From contig CAZBJX010000020.1 of the NCBI GenBank assembly GCA_964492335.1, positions 1 to 43,100 on the forward strand: a DNA stretch of 43,100 nucleotides, read 5' to 3'. Origin of the DNA: JAFGCL01 sp964492335 (GTDB lineage: Bacteria > Chloroflexota > Dehalococcoidia > UBA2247 > RBG-13-53-26). A program made the position numbers and the translations under genes. Each line of letters begins with the position of its first letter. The first letter of the stretch is position 1. Shown in pieces: positions 1-9,045 of this stretch. The notes beneath the pieces are model-generated. The model searched no databases and was not told the DNA's origin. It worked only from the letters and a program-made list of their open reading frames with translations.

Positions 1-106
1 GTGGAACAAGGGCGGGAAGCCGCAACGATCAAGCCGGAAGGGGAGCTTGCTGTTGCCTGACGTTTACACGCCTATTGACAAGACCTCATGTGTGGCCAGA
101 GACTAC

Positions 107-1291
107 CTATCGCATGACTCCGCCGATCTCGTTGAGGAGCTTCCGGCCAACGACATCCCAGGTGAACCTCTCATGGATGAGTGCTTTGGCGCTCTCACCG
201 ATTACGCGCCTCTTTTCACTGTCTCTCAGCAGCTCTGTGATCCTGTCCGACATCCCGTCGGGCGTGTCGGCGATGACGAAATGCTTGCCGTCTTCCCCCT
301 GAATGCCGCGAGCGCCCAGTGATGTCGTGACGACGCACTTGCTCAATGCCATGCCCTCCAGTACCTTGTTCTGAATTCCTGCGCCAAATCTCATGGGTGC
401 GACCATCACCTTGGACCTAGCCACATACTCGTACGGATCATCGACGGAGCCAGTAACCTCGATACCGGGAACACCCTTCAAAAGAAGTACCTTCCTGCTG
501 GGATAGGCCCCCACTATGATGAACTTCAGGTCCGGATGGGCCTTCCTCAGAAGCGGAAACACCCTATTCGCGAAGTAGCTGACTGCGTCCTCGTTCGGAT
601 AGTAGTCCATTTTCCCCAGGAAAGCGACCCGGTTCTCCTCTTCCACCGGCCTGTTCCATTCCAGCGCTCGACTACTGACCCCATTTGGTATGACTGTGAG
701 ACTGACCGGGTCAGCTGCATAACCCAACAAGTAGTCCCTGTCAACTGGCGAGGTTATGAAGCATTTGTTGAAGGACCGCAACACTTCGAGTTCATAGGGC
801 AGTAATCTCTTGTCTTCCAAGGAGTAGAAAGCCTTCCAGAAACCCCGAGCTCTCGTTAGCGCAGTTCTGTAGTTCATGGAGACGGCGTCAACGAAGTCCA
901 CGGCCTTTCGGCATGACACGTTGCGTACGTATTCGGTTGTCCTCACATGGTTGCAGTACATCAGATCATACTGTCCGGAGTGTTCGTCGATCCATTGTTG
1001 AATTGCCTTGAAATGGTATCCACCGGCCTGTATAGGCACCTTCGACAAGAGCTTCCCTAGAGCGTTCATTCTGAGTGATAGCGAACCAAAATCGAAGAGG
1101 ACTATGTTGTGAAATACCTTGTCCAGCGCTCGGATCTCTCCACGCGTGGCCCTATCCTCGTTAACAGATACCAGATCGAGTTGATACTCACTTGAGAGGA
1201 TCTTGGCCATGTTGTATACCCGTATGCGGTCTCCGCCCACCAAGGGATAGGGGACACGAGATGACAACATGAGAATCCTTCTGTTGGACAT
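107..1291 (-). CDS. Glycosyltransferase, GT4/GT1-like
   Basis: A 394-residue cytoplasmic glycosyltransferase that probably transfers a sugar from a nucleotide donor during surface polysaccharide assembly. The N-terminus (ILMLSSRVPYPLVGGDRIRV) is the Rossmann start with the glycine loop seen in GT4 enzymes. The C-terminal half carries the donor-binding region: FLGKMDYYPNEDAV near residue 225, then GAGIQNKVLEGMALSKCVV near residue 303, the E-x7-E-like segment of the family. The ATG at 1291 follows AAAGGA by about nine bases, so the start is well supported. Length is normal. The gene lies alone on the minus strand beside a scar of gene fragments. It resembles sugar transferases of exopolysaccharide clusters; donor and acceptor cannot be told from the sequence. 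Confidence 0.85.
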   Translation of the reverse strand: MSNRRILMLSSRVPYPLVGGDRIRVYNMAKILSSEYQLDLVSVNEDRATRGEIRALDKVFHNIVLFDFGSLSLRMNALGKLLSKVPIQAGGYHFKAIQQWIDEHSGQYDLMYCNHVRTTEYVRNVSCRKAVDFVDAVSMNYRTALTRARGFWKAFYSLEDKRLLPYELEVLRSFNKCFITSPVDRDYLLGYAADPVSLTVIPNGVSSRALEWNRPVEEENRVAFLGKMDYYPNEDAVSYFANRVFPLLRKAHPDLKFIIVGAYPSRKVLLLKGVPGIEVTGSVDDPYEYVARSKVMVAPMRFGAGIQNKVLEGMALSKCVVTTSLGARGIQGEDGKHFVIADTPDGMSDRITELLRDSEKRRVIGESAKALIHERFTWDVVGRKLLNEIGGVMR

Positions 1292-1903
1292 CGCTGTCCT
1301 TTCCTTTTCTTCAAGCTACGGTGGACGCTGCGGCTCCCATCTACAACTGGGCGGTGTGTCCGGTTTGCAGACTCGTCGTGGCTATCCTACTCAGATTGAC
1401 GTGTGACGTCAACAGCCTGTACCACGAGTTCAACATGAGGATGCTCGCGTACGGCGCACTCGGCCAAGGTCCCTTGCCCGACAAGTACGCCCACGGATCC
1501 AGCTTGCTCGAGGAGGATCCTCCGGGTCAGAGTCAGGAGTCCCGGGGAGAGCGGTTCCGGAAGAACCTGCTCGTGGAGGAGCGGCTCACGGCCGCCGGTA
1601 GGCGCTACTGCAAGCCGGCCGCAGAGGTGACGATATGGGTGCTGGATAGCCCGCCCGTGACATGTGTGACAGTGGACATTGGCACGACGCAGCAAGCCCT
1701 GGGCCACGACAGCTACCAGGCCGTCATCTTAGGCACCAGCTACTGACATGGGAGGTCACCGCACTGGATAGGGAAGCCTCCAAGGGAGCTTTGACACCGC
1801 TGGGCCAGAAGTGGTACAACCCTATCACCAGCGTGGGGCAAGGATGCTGGTGATTGGCACCCGGCAGCCAGACAAGGTGGCATACGAGGGTGCTGTCGTG
1901 TCC
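1292..1903. other. Unassigned stretch beside pseudogene scar
   Basis: About 600 bases with no gene I can defend. An open frame of 141 codons (1321-1746, plus) exists, but its translation has no recognisable domain, no convincing ribosome site, and an equally long frame opposes it. As the next 1 kb is made of decayed gene fragments, this is probably also degraded sequence. Confidence 0.5.
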
Positions 1904-2334
1904 ATGGAGGCAGAGTTAGAGTTCCGGAAGCGGAAGGAGTTGGAGTTCCATGACAGGCGCATTGTTGCTAGGGACAGCGATGATCCCATGTATGGGCATC
2001 CGACTGGCAGCAAGAAGCTCTACGTCGATAACCCGGAAGAGCAGGTGGGACTTGCGGGAGTGGATGTAATCGCGGTGGGCGAGAGGGTGCTGGACCACTG
2101 CAGTGGCACTGGCTGGCCTACGCGCGATGGCCAAACACGGTGCGCAGACGGTTGGGAGAGACATCTCCAGCGTTTCAGTCGAGGCTGGGAGGAGGAGTTC
2201 CATTCTTGAGGGAGTTGACGGCAACGTGGACTTCTTCTCCATTGATCCCGAGAGGCCGGGCTTCGCAGATCGGTCATTTGGCGTCGTCACTTGCAGTGGG
2301 GTTCTCCATCACCTTGAGACCGAACGGGCAGCCC
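1904..2334 (+). pseudogene. Decayed SAM-dependent methyltransferase (class I), frameshifted and truncated
   Basis: Remains of a type-11-like methyltransferase. The first part reads from the ATG at 1904 (MEAELEFRKRKELEFHDRR) to the SAM-binding motif RVLDHCSGTG near 2085. The match then moves to another frame: the continuation AMAKHGAQTVGRDISSVSVE and the motif FGVVTCSGVLHHLE lie in the frame open from 2103, so a frameshift sits at about 2094-2112. Just after the HHLE motif, at about 2330, homology switches without a stop to an E1-beta-like protein, so the C-terminal part of the methyltransferase is missing. Both the frameshift and the fusion argue for a non-functional remnant. The family assignment rests on motifs I and IV; the native substrate is unknown. 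Confidence 0.7.
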
Positions 2335-2953
2335 AGCATTCCCAGGCCCTGCATAGCTGGTTCATGCATGTGCCGGGCTTGAAGGTGGTGATGCCGAGCA
2401 CACCGCGGGACGCCAAAGGGCTGCTTCTGTCCTGTATCACGGACGATGACCCCGTCGTGTATATTGATGACCGGTGGCTCTACGACCAGGCAGGCGAAGT
2501 GCCGGAAGAGCCCTGTCCGGTGGCACTGGGGAGTGCTGCGATAAGGAGAGAGGGGCAATCCGTTACTGTTGCTGCATCGTCCTACACCGGTGTTGAAGGC
2601 TGTCAAGGCTGCGTCGCTTCTTGAGGCCGAAGGGATTGATGCCGAGATAGTAGACCTGCGATCGCTCAAGCCTCTGGACGAGCGGCTCCTGCTTGGGTCG
2701 GTGGCCGAGACCGGCAGACTGGTAATCGTGGATGGGGGGGAAGACCTGCGGTGTCGGGGCCGAATTGGCAACGCTGGTGGCGGAGAAGGCCTTCGCAGTG
2801 CTGAAGGCACCCCCGCTCCGCATCTCCCTGCCGGATGCATCGGCTCTGGCCAGTTCGGCACTGGAGAATGCATACTACTCCAGGGCTGCGGGCATATCGT
2901 CGGCTGTCAGGGGCCTGGCCCAAGGGGCTGGCTGTCGGAGTGACGGAAGTTGA
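2335..2953 (+). pseudogene. Decayed E1-beta (pyruvate/acetoin dehydrogenase, transketolase C-terminal) fragment
   Basis: C-terminal half of a thiamine-enzyme beta subunit, read in three successive frames. Frame 1 gives HSQALHSWFMHVPGLKVVMP, then DDDPVVYIDDRWLYDQAGEV and REGQSVTVAASSY, up to about 2575. Frame 2 gives AASLLEAEGIDAEIVDLRSL, KPLDERLL and GRLVIVDGG, up to a run of seven G at about 2734-2740. Frame 3 gives GVGAELATLVAEKAFAVLKA and LENAYYSRAAGISSAVRGL, ending at a stop at 2951-2953. Order and content match the transketolase-like C-terminal domain of pyruvate dehydrogenase E1-beta. The N-terminal half (about 125 residues, including the thiamine-pyrophosphate side) is absent and replaced by methyltransferase sequence. 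Two frameshifts plus truncation mean it is not functional. Confidence 0.8.
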
Positions 2954-4277
2954 CGCTTTGAAGGCTGGCGCCGGCTGGAGGGGGCTCAGCGTCTGGTTCA
3001 CTAGGCCAGCAGACCTCCTTGTCAGCACCGAGCCGTTCTGGGTCATCGGCGCCGTGGCCTTGGTCTGCATGGCCTCACTCTGGGGCAGCAACTGGTCCTG
3101 GGCCGGGCTGGTGATAGTCGCCGCCAGCCTGCCCCTGCGCCGCTGCAGGCTGGGCTACTTCATCCGCCGTACGCCATTCGACATCCCGGTGGCGCTGTTC
3201 CTGCTGGCCTCGCTTGTGGGGGTGGCGGTTTCGCCGGACCGGGGCCTGAGCTGGGGCGCATTTCAGAGCGTTCTGGCGTTCATCCTGCTGTACTACTCAC
3301 TGGCCAATGCCGCTCACCCGGGGGTGGTCATCAAGTGGGGCTTCCCGTTTGCTGCGGTCTGCGTATTGGTGGCGGCGCTGGTAGCCTTCGGGAATGGGTT
3401 CAATCCGCCGTCAATGGTCGGCGGCTTTGGCGGCTGGGTGCAGCAGCGGGTGCAGCATCTGCCGCAGGTGCCCCAGCCGTCCGAGATGGCCAATCCCTTC
3501 TTGAGCGCAGCGCACGGGCTGACCCTGGCCGTGGAGGTGGTAATGCTTCCCCTGGCCGGAGTGCTGCTCTTCAGCCGGAAGGCTTCTCTCGGGATAGGCG
3601 CCGCCCTTCTGGCCGCCCCACTGTTGCTGGTGCTGCTGCTGTTCGGCAGCCAGGCGGCGTGGCTGGCTGTCGCCGTAGGCCTGTCCCTTCTTCTGGTGTG
3701 GCGCACCCGGTGGGCGGTGCTGCCGCTGGCGCTCTTCGCGGGCATCGGGTACCTGGGCTACAGGCTGGGGTGGCTAGACCCCGGGTCGCTGTTCTCGCCG
3801 TTCAATCCGGGTGAGAGCTTCAGGGACAGGGTGGAGCTCTGGAAGAGCGCCGCCGGCGTGATCTGGGACCACCCCGTCGCCGGCTGCGGGCTGGGGTGCC
3901 TGGGGAGGTACTCCACCACCCCTCTACTGAGTCCCCACAACGCCTACTTGCAGTTCTATGCGGATGTGGGGCTGATCGGGGCGGTGGCCCTCGTGTGGTC
4001 CGTTGTGGCCGGGGGCCGGGTGGCCGTTGGGCTGGTGAAGGCCCCCAGGGGGCCGTGGTACGGGTTCGCCGTCGGGCTGCTGGCGGCCGCCGTGGCCGTA
4101 GCCGTCCACGGCATCTTCGAAGGGGCTCCGGCGGGCATCATTGCCGAGACCGCCGGTGGGTATCGCTACATCGTCTCTCCGGTATTCGCGCTGCTGGCTG
4201 GGCTGCTGGTGAGAGCCTGGTTCCTCGTGCAGGAGCCGACTCCCGCCGGGTCCCAGGTGGCGCCTCCAGGCTGTTGA
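2940..4277 (+). CDS. O-antigen ligase-like polytopic membrane protein (Wzy_C family)
   Basis: A 445-residue inner-membrane protein with about ten hydrophobic segments. The long loop and following motif are those of O-antigen ligases/polymerases: SFRDRVELWKSAAGVIWDHP (about residues 293-312), then GCGLGCLGRY and SPHNAYLQFYADVGLIG. Such proteins join or polymerise lipid-linked glycans outside the membrane. I chose the GTG at 2940; an upstream in-frame ATG at 2835 would make the N-terminus overlap the conserved end of the E1-beta remnant read in another frame. The GTG lies 14 bases before that remnant's stop. Specific activity (ligase or polymerase) is not decidable. Together with the sugar transferase and glycosyltransferase nearby it suggests a surface-glycan locus. 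Confidence 0.8.
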   Translation: MTEVDALKAGAGWRGLSVWFTRPADLLVSTEPFWVIGAVALVCMASLWGSNWSWAGLVIVAASLPLRRCRLGYFIRRTPFDIPVALFLLASLVGVAVSPDRGLSWGAFQSVLAFILLYYSLANAAHPGVVIKWGFPFAAVCVLVAALVAFGNGFNPPSMVGGFGGWVQQRVQHLPQVPQPSEMANPFLSAAHGLTLAVEVVMLPLAGVLLFSRKASLGIGAALLAAPLLLVLLLFGSQAAWLAVAVGLSLLLVWRTRWAVLPLALFAGIGYLGYRLGWLDPGSLFSPFNPGESFRDRVELWKSAAGVIWDHPVAGCGLGCLGRYSTTPLLSPHNAYLQFYADVGLIGAVALVWSVVAGGRVAVGLVKAPRGPWYGFAVGLLAAAVAVAVHGIFEGAPAGIIAETAGGYRYIVSPVFALLAGLLVRAWFLVQEPTPAGSQVAPPGC

Positions 4278-4525
4278 CAAACTGGGCTTGGGCTGCTGCC
4301 GCCGGAAGCCGCGCTGCCCCCCTCTGAACTGAGACCCCTTTGTGACCCCCGGCCTCGCCCGTGAGACATTACGGAGACCTGGCATGTGCTATTGTGACGT
4401 GGGAGTGACGTGGCTGGGTGAAACTGGCATGTGGAAGCGAACGGGCAAGCCGGATGCGGCCCGATGTCGCCCGGCATGCGCCGACAACAGCACAGCGGCT
4501 ACTATTCTCATGGGGGTTCAAGACT

Positions 4526-7500
4526 ATGAAGACGAGATGGGTGAGGACACTGGGTCTGGTGCTGGCTCTCAGCATGCTGCTGGCTGGTGCCATGGCCACC
4601 GGCGCGGGAGCCTCCGTGGCGCAGGAGACCGCCTACTATCTGGTGACTTCCTCTTCATATGAGCAGGCCGCCGGCGTATCCTTCGTCGTGGATATCGCCG
4701 CGCGGGGCGCGGGGCACGACCCCGTAGCCGCCAGTGCCGTGGCGCTGGCCATATCCTCGAACTCTCCGACTATGGAGTTCGACAGCAACAACAACGGCAT
4801 ATTCGGGGAGGGGGCGGACAGCACGGCGGTGCTGTCGGGTGGCCGGCTGAGATTCTACGCCAGGGACACCGTGCCGGCGAGGGGAGTGGTGATCTCGGTA
4901 AACGACACCCACGGGAGCCGGGGGAGCAGCGCCGCCTACGCCATATCTACCACGTCGGTGATCAGCGATGACGGGTGGGCCTGGCAGAACCCGCTGCCCC
5001 AGGGCAACGATCTGCGGGGCATCTCGGGAAGGACCGCGGATGACGTGTTTGCGGTGGGGGATGCGGGGACCATCCTGCACTACAACGGGGTCACGTGGGT
5101 GCCCATGAACAGCGCGACGGGGAGCCATCAGTACGGGGTGTGGGCCAGCCCGTCGGTGGACGTATTCTCGGTGGGGAACGGGGGCATCCTGCACTACGAC
5201 GGTGTTTCCTGGAACTATGAGGGCCCGCGGAAGGCGTTCTATGGCATCTGGGGGTCATCCCGGGACAACGTGTATGCCGTGGGGAAGGACGGGGAGGTGG
5301 CCCGCTACGACGGGCAGGCCTGGGCCACGGTGGACGGGTGCACCGCCAGCAGCCTGTGGGGTGTGTGGGGCAGTTCGGCGACGGAGGTGTTTGCGGTAGG
5401 GGAGAACAGCACCATCCTGCGGTACAGCTCAGAGGGGGCCGTCTGCAGCACGGTGGGGGGCAACCTGACGCTGCGGGGCATCTGGGGCGTCTCCAACAGG
5501 GACATATTCGCGGTGGGGGACAATGGCACCATCCTGCGCTATGACGGCGATGAATGGGCGTCCATGACCAGCGGGACGGCGGCCGCCCTCCACGGGGTCT
5601 GGGGCCGGTCGGCCAGCGACGTCTATGCGGTGGGCGACGGCGGAGTGGTGCTGCACTATGACGGCACGGCGTGGTCCTCGGTGGCCAGCGGCACGGCCAA
5701 CGGGCTGCGGGGCATCTGGGGTGCCCAGACGGGGGGCCTGATGGCGGTGGGCGTTAGCGGCACCTTGCTGCAGGGGGACGGGTCCAGCTGGAGCGCCGCA
5801 AGCAGCGGGGCCACCGGCCGCCTGAACAGCGTGTGGGGGAGCTCGGGGACGGACGTCTTCGCGGTGGGGGAGGGGGGCACCATACTGCGCTATGACGGCA
5901 AGGCCTGGAAGGCCATGTCCAGCGGGACGGGGTCGTCGTTCAATGGCATCTGGGGCAGCTCCGGGACGGACGTGTTCGTGGTGGGGGGCTCAGGGACCAT
6001 CCTGCACTACGATGGCATCACCTGGGCCGCCCATGCCAGCGGGACGGGGTCGTCGCTCAATGGCATCTGGGGGAGTTCCGGGACGGACGTGTTTGCCGTG
6101 GGGGGCTCAGGCACCATCCTGCACTACGACGGCGGCAGCTGGGCGCCCCTGGTCTCCGGGGTCACCAGCAATCTGGCCGCGGTATGGGGCAGCTCGGCCT
6201 CTGACGTGTACGCCGTGGGCAATGGCGGGACGCTGCTGCGCTACGACGGCACGGCCTGGGCCGCGGTGGACTCTGGGACGGATGCCCGGCTGACGGGGAT
6301 ATGGGGCTCCTCGGGCGCGGACATCCACGTGGTGAGCTACAGCCCCACCATGCTGCACTATGACGGGGAGTCCTGGTCCGTGCAGGACAGGGGCACCGTG
6401 CATGGACTTCAGGGCGTGTGGGGGACGGCGGCGGATGATGTGCTTGCCCTGGGGACGGGGAGCACCATCCTGCACTACGACGGCACGGCGTGGGCCCGGA
6501 TGAGCACCGGCAGCTACCACCACCTGCTGGCCATCTGGGGGGCCTCTCCCACGGACGTCTTCGCGGTGGGGTACGGGGGTCCCATCCTGCACTACCGGGA
6601 GGCTGTTGCAGGCACGGTTGCCTCGGTGAGCCCGGCGTCAGCCACCGTCGGCCAGTCGACTAAGATCGCCATCAGTGGAGGCAACCTCAAGCAGGCAACC
6701 GCTGTGTCCTTTGGTGAGGGGGTCACCGTTGACAACTTCAGCGTTGATTCCGCCTATCGGATAACGGCCAATGTAACTATTGCCGATAATGCTACTGTAG
6801 GCGGCCGGACCGTCGAGGTGACCGGCCCCGACGGCGTAGGCCGGCTGTACTGCGGTTTCGCCGTGGAAGCGGCCCTGCCTCCCCCTCCGGCGTCTGCCCC
6901 CGGTGAGGGGTCCGGGAGCAGGATGTGGGTCCTGCTGGTGGTTGTCGGCCTGCTGTGCGCCGGCGGGCTGGCGGCCGGTGCGCTCCTGCTGGTGAGGAAG
7001 AGCAGCCCGCAGCCGGAGAGGCCGGCTGAAGGGGCGATGGCGGAGCCTGAACCGCTGGCGGCAACGGAGGAGACTGTGCAGTCCGGACAGGCTGAGGCGA
7101 GCGAGGCGCAGGCTGTGCTGAAGGCGGAATCCATTGCGGCTGCCGCGGCCGACGTCGAGCCGGAGCCTGCTTTGGCGGCAACAGCTGACGTTGAGCCCGA
7201 GCCTGCCGTAGCGGCTACTGAAGCCGAGCCCGCCCCCGAACCTGTCGCCGCAACCGCTGCCCCTGAGCCCGCAGCGGCCATCGCTGCTGAAGCCGTGGTT
7301 GCCGCCCGGGCCGACGCAGCAGTCGAGCCTGCGGTCACAGCAGAGCCCGAGACGGCGGCGGCTACCGAAGTTGAGCCTGCGCCCGTGGCCGGGGCTGACC
7401 TGGCCATCATAGCCCTGGCCGCAGTGGGGCCTGAGCCTGACCCATCCCCGGCGCTGCCCATCCGGGTTGAGCCGGTTGCTGGCGAACAGCCACTCGATGA

Positions 7501-7717
7501 TACGGCGGCACTGGATGCCGTCTCCGCCCTGAAGCAGAGGCTGGCCGCCCTGGGGCGCGACCAGGGACTGGGCGGGTCCCGGGGCGCGGCGGCTGAAGAG
7601 CCGCCCGCGAGGCCCTCACGAGGCGGCTTTCTGGAGGCAGCGCGGCTGCGGATGGAAGGCAAGAAGCGGGGCGGCACACCCTGCGGGACCGGCGCCAGGC
7701 CGGACGATAAGGCATAG
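4526..7717 (+). CDS. Secreted membrane-anchored beta-propeller/TIG surface protein with Ala-Glu-Pro tail
   Basis: A 1063-residue surface protein. It starts with a signal peptide (MKTRWVRTLGLVLALSMLLA, likely cleaved after GAGA). The N-terminal region is a short beta-rich domain with an acidic DSNNNGIFGEG segment. Residues about 162-690 hold 14 repeats of 39 residues with the core GIWGSSGTDVFAVG...TILHYDG.W, a beta-propeller type fold. A TIG/IPT domain follows (VASVSPASATVGQSTKIAIS), then one membrane segment (WVLLVVVGLLCAGGLAAGAL), and about 230 residues rich in Ala, Glu and Pro that should be cytoplasmic. The ATG at 4526 was chosen over an upstream GTG because it begins the signal peptide and follows GGGGG. 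The protein has several N-x-S/T sequons (NDT, NLT, NVT, NFS, NAT), of interest because an STT3 enzyme is encoded downstream. Function unknown; adhesion or surface-layer role is a guess. Confidence 0.85.
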   Translation: MKTRWVRTLGLVLALSMLLAGAMATGAGASVAQETAYYLVTSSSYEQAAGVSFVVDIAARGAGHDPVAASAVALAISSNSPTMEFDSNNNGIFGEGADSTAVLSGGRLRFYARDTVPARGVVISVNDTHGSRGSSAAYAISTTSVISDDGWAWQNPLPQGNDLRGISGRTADDVFAVGDAGTILHYNGVTWVPMNSATGSHQYGVWASPSVDVFSVGNGGILHYDGVSWNYEGPRKAFYGIWGSSRDNVYAVGKDGEVARYDGQAWATVDGCTASSLWGVWGSSATEVFAVGENSTILRYSSEGAVCSTVGGNLTLRGIWGVSNRDIFAVGDNGTILRYDGDEWASMTSGTAAALHGVWGRSASDVYAVGDGGVVLHYDGTAWSSVASGTANGLRGIWGAQTGGLMAVGVSGTLLQGDGSSWSAASSGATGRLNSVWGSSGTDVFAVGEGGTILRYDGKAWKAMSSGTGSSFNGIWGSSGTDVFVVGGSGTILHYDGITWAAHASGTGSSLNGIWGSSGTDVFAVGGSGTILHYDGGSWAPLVSGVTSNLAAVWGSSASDVYAVGNGGTLLRYDGTAWAAVDSGTDARLTGIWGSSGADIHVVSYSPTMLHYDGESWSVQDRGTVHGLQGVWGTAADDVLALGTGSTILHYDGTAWARMSTGSYHHLLAIWGASPTDVFAVGYGGPILHYREAVAGTVASVSPASATVGQSTKIAISGGNLKQATAVSFGEGVTVDNFSVDSAYRITANVTIADNATVGGRTVEVTGPDGVGRLYCGFAVEAALPPPPASAPGEGSGSRMWVLLVVVGLLCAGGLAAGALLLVRKSSPQPERPAEGAMAEPEPLAATEETVQSGQAEASEAQAVLKAESIAAAAADVEPEPALAATADVEPEPAVAATEAEPAPEPVAATAAPEPAAAIAAEAVVAARADAAVEPAVTAEPETAAATEVEPAPVAGADLAIIALAAVGPEPDPSPALPIRVEPVAGEQPLDDTAALDAVSALKQRLAALGRDQGLGGSRGAAAEEPPARPSRGGFLEAARLRMEGKKRGGTPCGTGARPDDKA
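5010..6597 (+). repeat. Fourteen tandem 117-bp coding repeats (39-residue propeller unit)
   Basis: Internal repeats of the surface protein at 4526-7717. Each unit has the pattern .GIWG.S..DVFAVG..GTILHYDG..W......GT...L. Units 8-10 (about 5820-6170) are nearly identical in DNA as well as protein, showing recent duplication or gene conversion; the outer units are more divergent and unit 14 lacks the final W strand. Confidence 0.85.
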
Positions 7718-7718
7718 A

Positions 7719-8159
7719 TCAGGGGGCTGGCTGGCAGTCTGCCTGCGGGCCCTCGGTGATCAGGGTGTAGAGCCGGTTGCCCATCCGGCCTGCCCTGCTG
7801 AGCGCCAGCATGGCCAGGCAGGCCAGGGCGGCGCCGGCCCCGTCGGCCAGCCAGTCCCAGAGGTCGAAGTGCCGGGTCTGGGTGAGATACCTCTGGGCAC
7901 ACTCCATGCCCATTCCGAAGGCCAGGCACCAGCCCACTACGGCGGCGGAAGCGGGGATGAACGCGGTGCGGCGGGTGCGCTGCAGGGCGATGAAGGTCAG
8001 CAGGCCGAGCAAGCCGTATACGGCCCCGTGGTTGACCCAGTCGGGGAATGCCCTGCCGGCTGCTGGTACCTCTGGCTCCTCCAGGCAGGAGAAGTAGAAG
8101 ATGGCCGCCGCCCAGCCCAGCATCAGCGCCCAGGAGAGGACGGTGAGGGCCCTCTTCAA
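7719..8159 (-). CDS. VanZ-like membrane protein
   Basis: A 146-residue protein with about four membrane segments and the VanZ-family signatures FPDWVNHGAVYGLLGLL (about residue 40) and FDLWDWLADGAGAALACLA (about residue 98). The namesake confers low-level teicoplanin resistance, but most family members have no known function; an envelope role is all that can be said. The start is a TTG (8159-8157) whose last two bases are part of the upstream gene's TGA, so translation is probably coupled to the small gene 8156-8344. It ends tail to tail with the propeller protein, one base apart. Confidence 0.8.
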   Translation of the reverse strand: MKRALTVLSWALMLGWAAAIFYFSCLEEPEVPAAGRAFPDWVNHGAVYGLLGLLTFIALQRTRRTAFIPASAAVVGWCLAFGMGMECAQRYLTQTRHFDLWDWLADGAGAALACLAMLALSRAGRMGNRLYTLITEGPQADCQPAP

Positions 8160-8344
8160 GGCCGGTGCCCGTTGGGGTGATAGCTGGGGACCAACTCCAT
8201 GAACTTGGCCTTGATCCCCTCGGCGTCGCGGCGCCGGGCCAGCCTCTCCAGCTCCTTCGTGCCGGAGCGCAGTGGTCGTGGCTGGTGGTCGCCCGGCCTG
8301 CGTAGCTGGTTGCGGGCCCTCCCTGTGTCGCTGGCGGCCCTCAT
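8156..8344 (-). CDS. Small protein resembling the C-terminal tail of CapD/FlaA1-like epimerases
   Basis: A 62-residue basic, Arg-rich protein between the sugar transferase and the VanZ-like gene. The end (RRRDAEGIKAKFMELVPSYH) resembles the extreme C-terminal tail of polysaccharide-biosynthesis nucleotide-sugar epimerase/dehydratases (CapD, FlaA1), which finish with an ELVPEY-like motif. No catalytic domain is present. Its ATG overlaps the sugar-transferase TGA (ATGA), and its own TGA overlaps the TTG of the VanZ gene, so the three are a tightly coupled operon. It may be a relic of a deleted epimerase kept by translational coupling, or a genuine small partner protein. Confidence 0.55.
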   Translation of the reverse strand: MRAASDTGRARNQLRRPGDHQPRPLRSGTKELERLARRRDAEGIKAKFMELVPSYHPNGHRP

Positions 8345-9045
8345 CGGGCCTTCCTCCGCCGCTTCTCCCACCCGCATCTCAACGTGATCCACACGGACAG
8401 CACAATGAGCCTCACGTCAAGCCAGAGACTCATTCTTCTGACGTATATGCCATCGTAGCGAAACTTCTCGCGTTGCCCGATGCCTCTGGGAGCACAAACC
8501 TGCGCCAGACCAGTCAGACCAGGACGAACGCGGCACCTCAGCTCGTATCCCGGAATATCCGAGATGCTCCGGTAGGGAGACGTTTCCTCTATCACGCCAT
8601 CCTGACGCTCTCGACGAACCAGGTCTGCTCGGAAAGGCTGCGGTCTCGGCCCCACGAAGCTCATTTCGCCCCGGACTATGTTGACCAACTGAGGCAACTC
8701 GTCCAGCCCCACGGCCCTCAGCAGCTTCCCTACTCTCGTGACTCTCGGGTCTTTGTCTATGAATACCAGCCTGTGCGCGCGCTCACCTCGTGGAGGCTGT
8801 GTCATGGTGCGGAACTTCAGGTGTCTGAAGGGTTGCCCATCCCGGCCGCAACGCTCGTGGACGAACAGCGCGGGCCCCCTATCATCAAGGAATATGGCGA
8901 GGGAGATGCCAAACCACAGGGGCGAAGCTACAGCCAGTCCAACCAGGGCAAGGGACAAATCCATGGCCCTCTTGAGGTATGGTTCTCTGATGCCCTGACT
9001 TGAAGGAACTGCAGGCGCATACTCAAGTGCTCGTGCCATATCCAT
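8341..9045 (-). CDS. Bacterial sugar transferase (undecaprenyl-phosphate sugar phosphotransferase)
   Basis: A 234-residue initiating phosphoglycosyltransferase that loads a sugar-1-phosphate on undecaprenyl phosphate at the membrane, the first step of a surface glycan. Family motifs appear in order: membrane hairpin (LKRAMDLSLALVGLAVASPL), FRHLKFRTM, GLDELPQLVNIVRGEMSFVG with PRP, and RPGLTGLAQV, then the C-terminal WLDVRLIVLSVWITLR. It is the short, single-hairpin form (PglC-like size) rather than the long WcaJ form. The first ATG at 9045 has GAGGG directly next to it; the second ATG at 9039 has it six bases upstream and may be the true start. First gene of a three-gene coupled operon. Confidence 0.9.
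   Translation of the reverse strand: MDMARALEYAPAVPSSQGIREPYLKRAMDLSLALVGLAVASPLWFGISLAIFLDDRGPALFVHERCGRDGQPFRHLKFRTMTQPPRGERAHRLVFIDKDPRVTRVGKLLRAVGLDELPQLVNIVRGEMSFVGPRPQPFRADLVRRERQDGVIEETSPYRSISDIPGYELRCRVRPGLTGLAQVCAPRGIGQREKFRYDGIYVRRMSLWLDVRLIVLSVWITLRCGWEKRRRKAR

Noticed and set aside
2835..2939. Upstream ATG extension of the O-antigen-ligase-like protein
   Set aside because: These 35 codons are another reading of the conserved E1-beta remnant end and do not look like a membrane-protein N-terminus.
4369..4395. Promoter TTACGG / TATTGT before the first propeller protein
   Set aside because: The spacer is only 15 bases and the leader would be about 125 bases; too weak to list as a feature.
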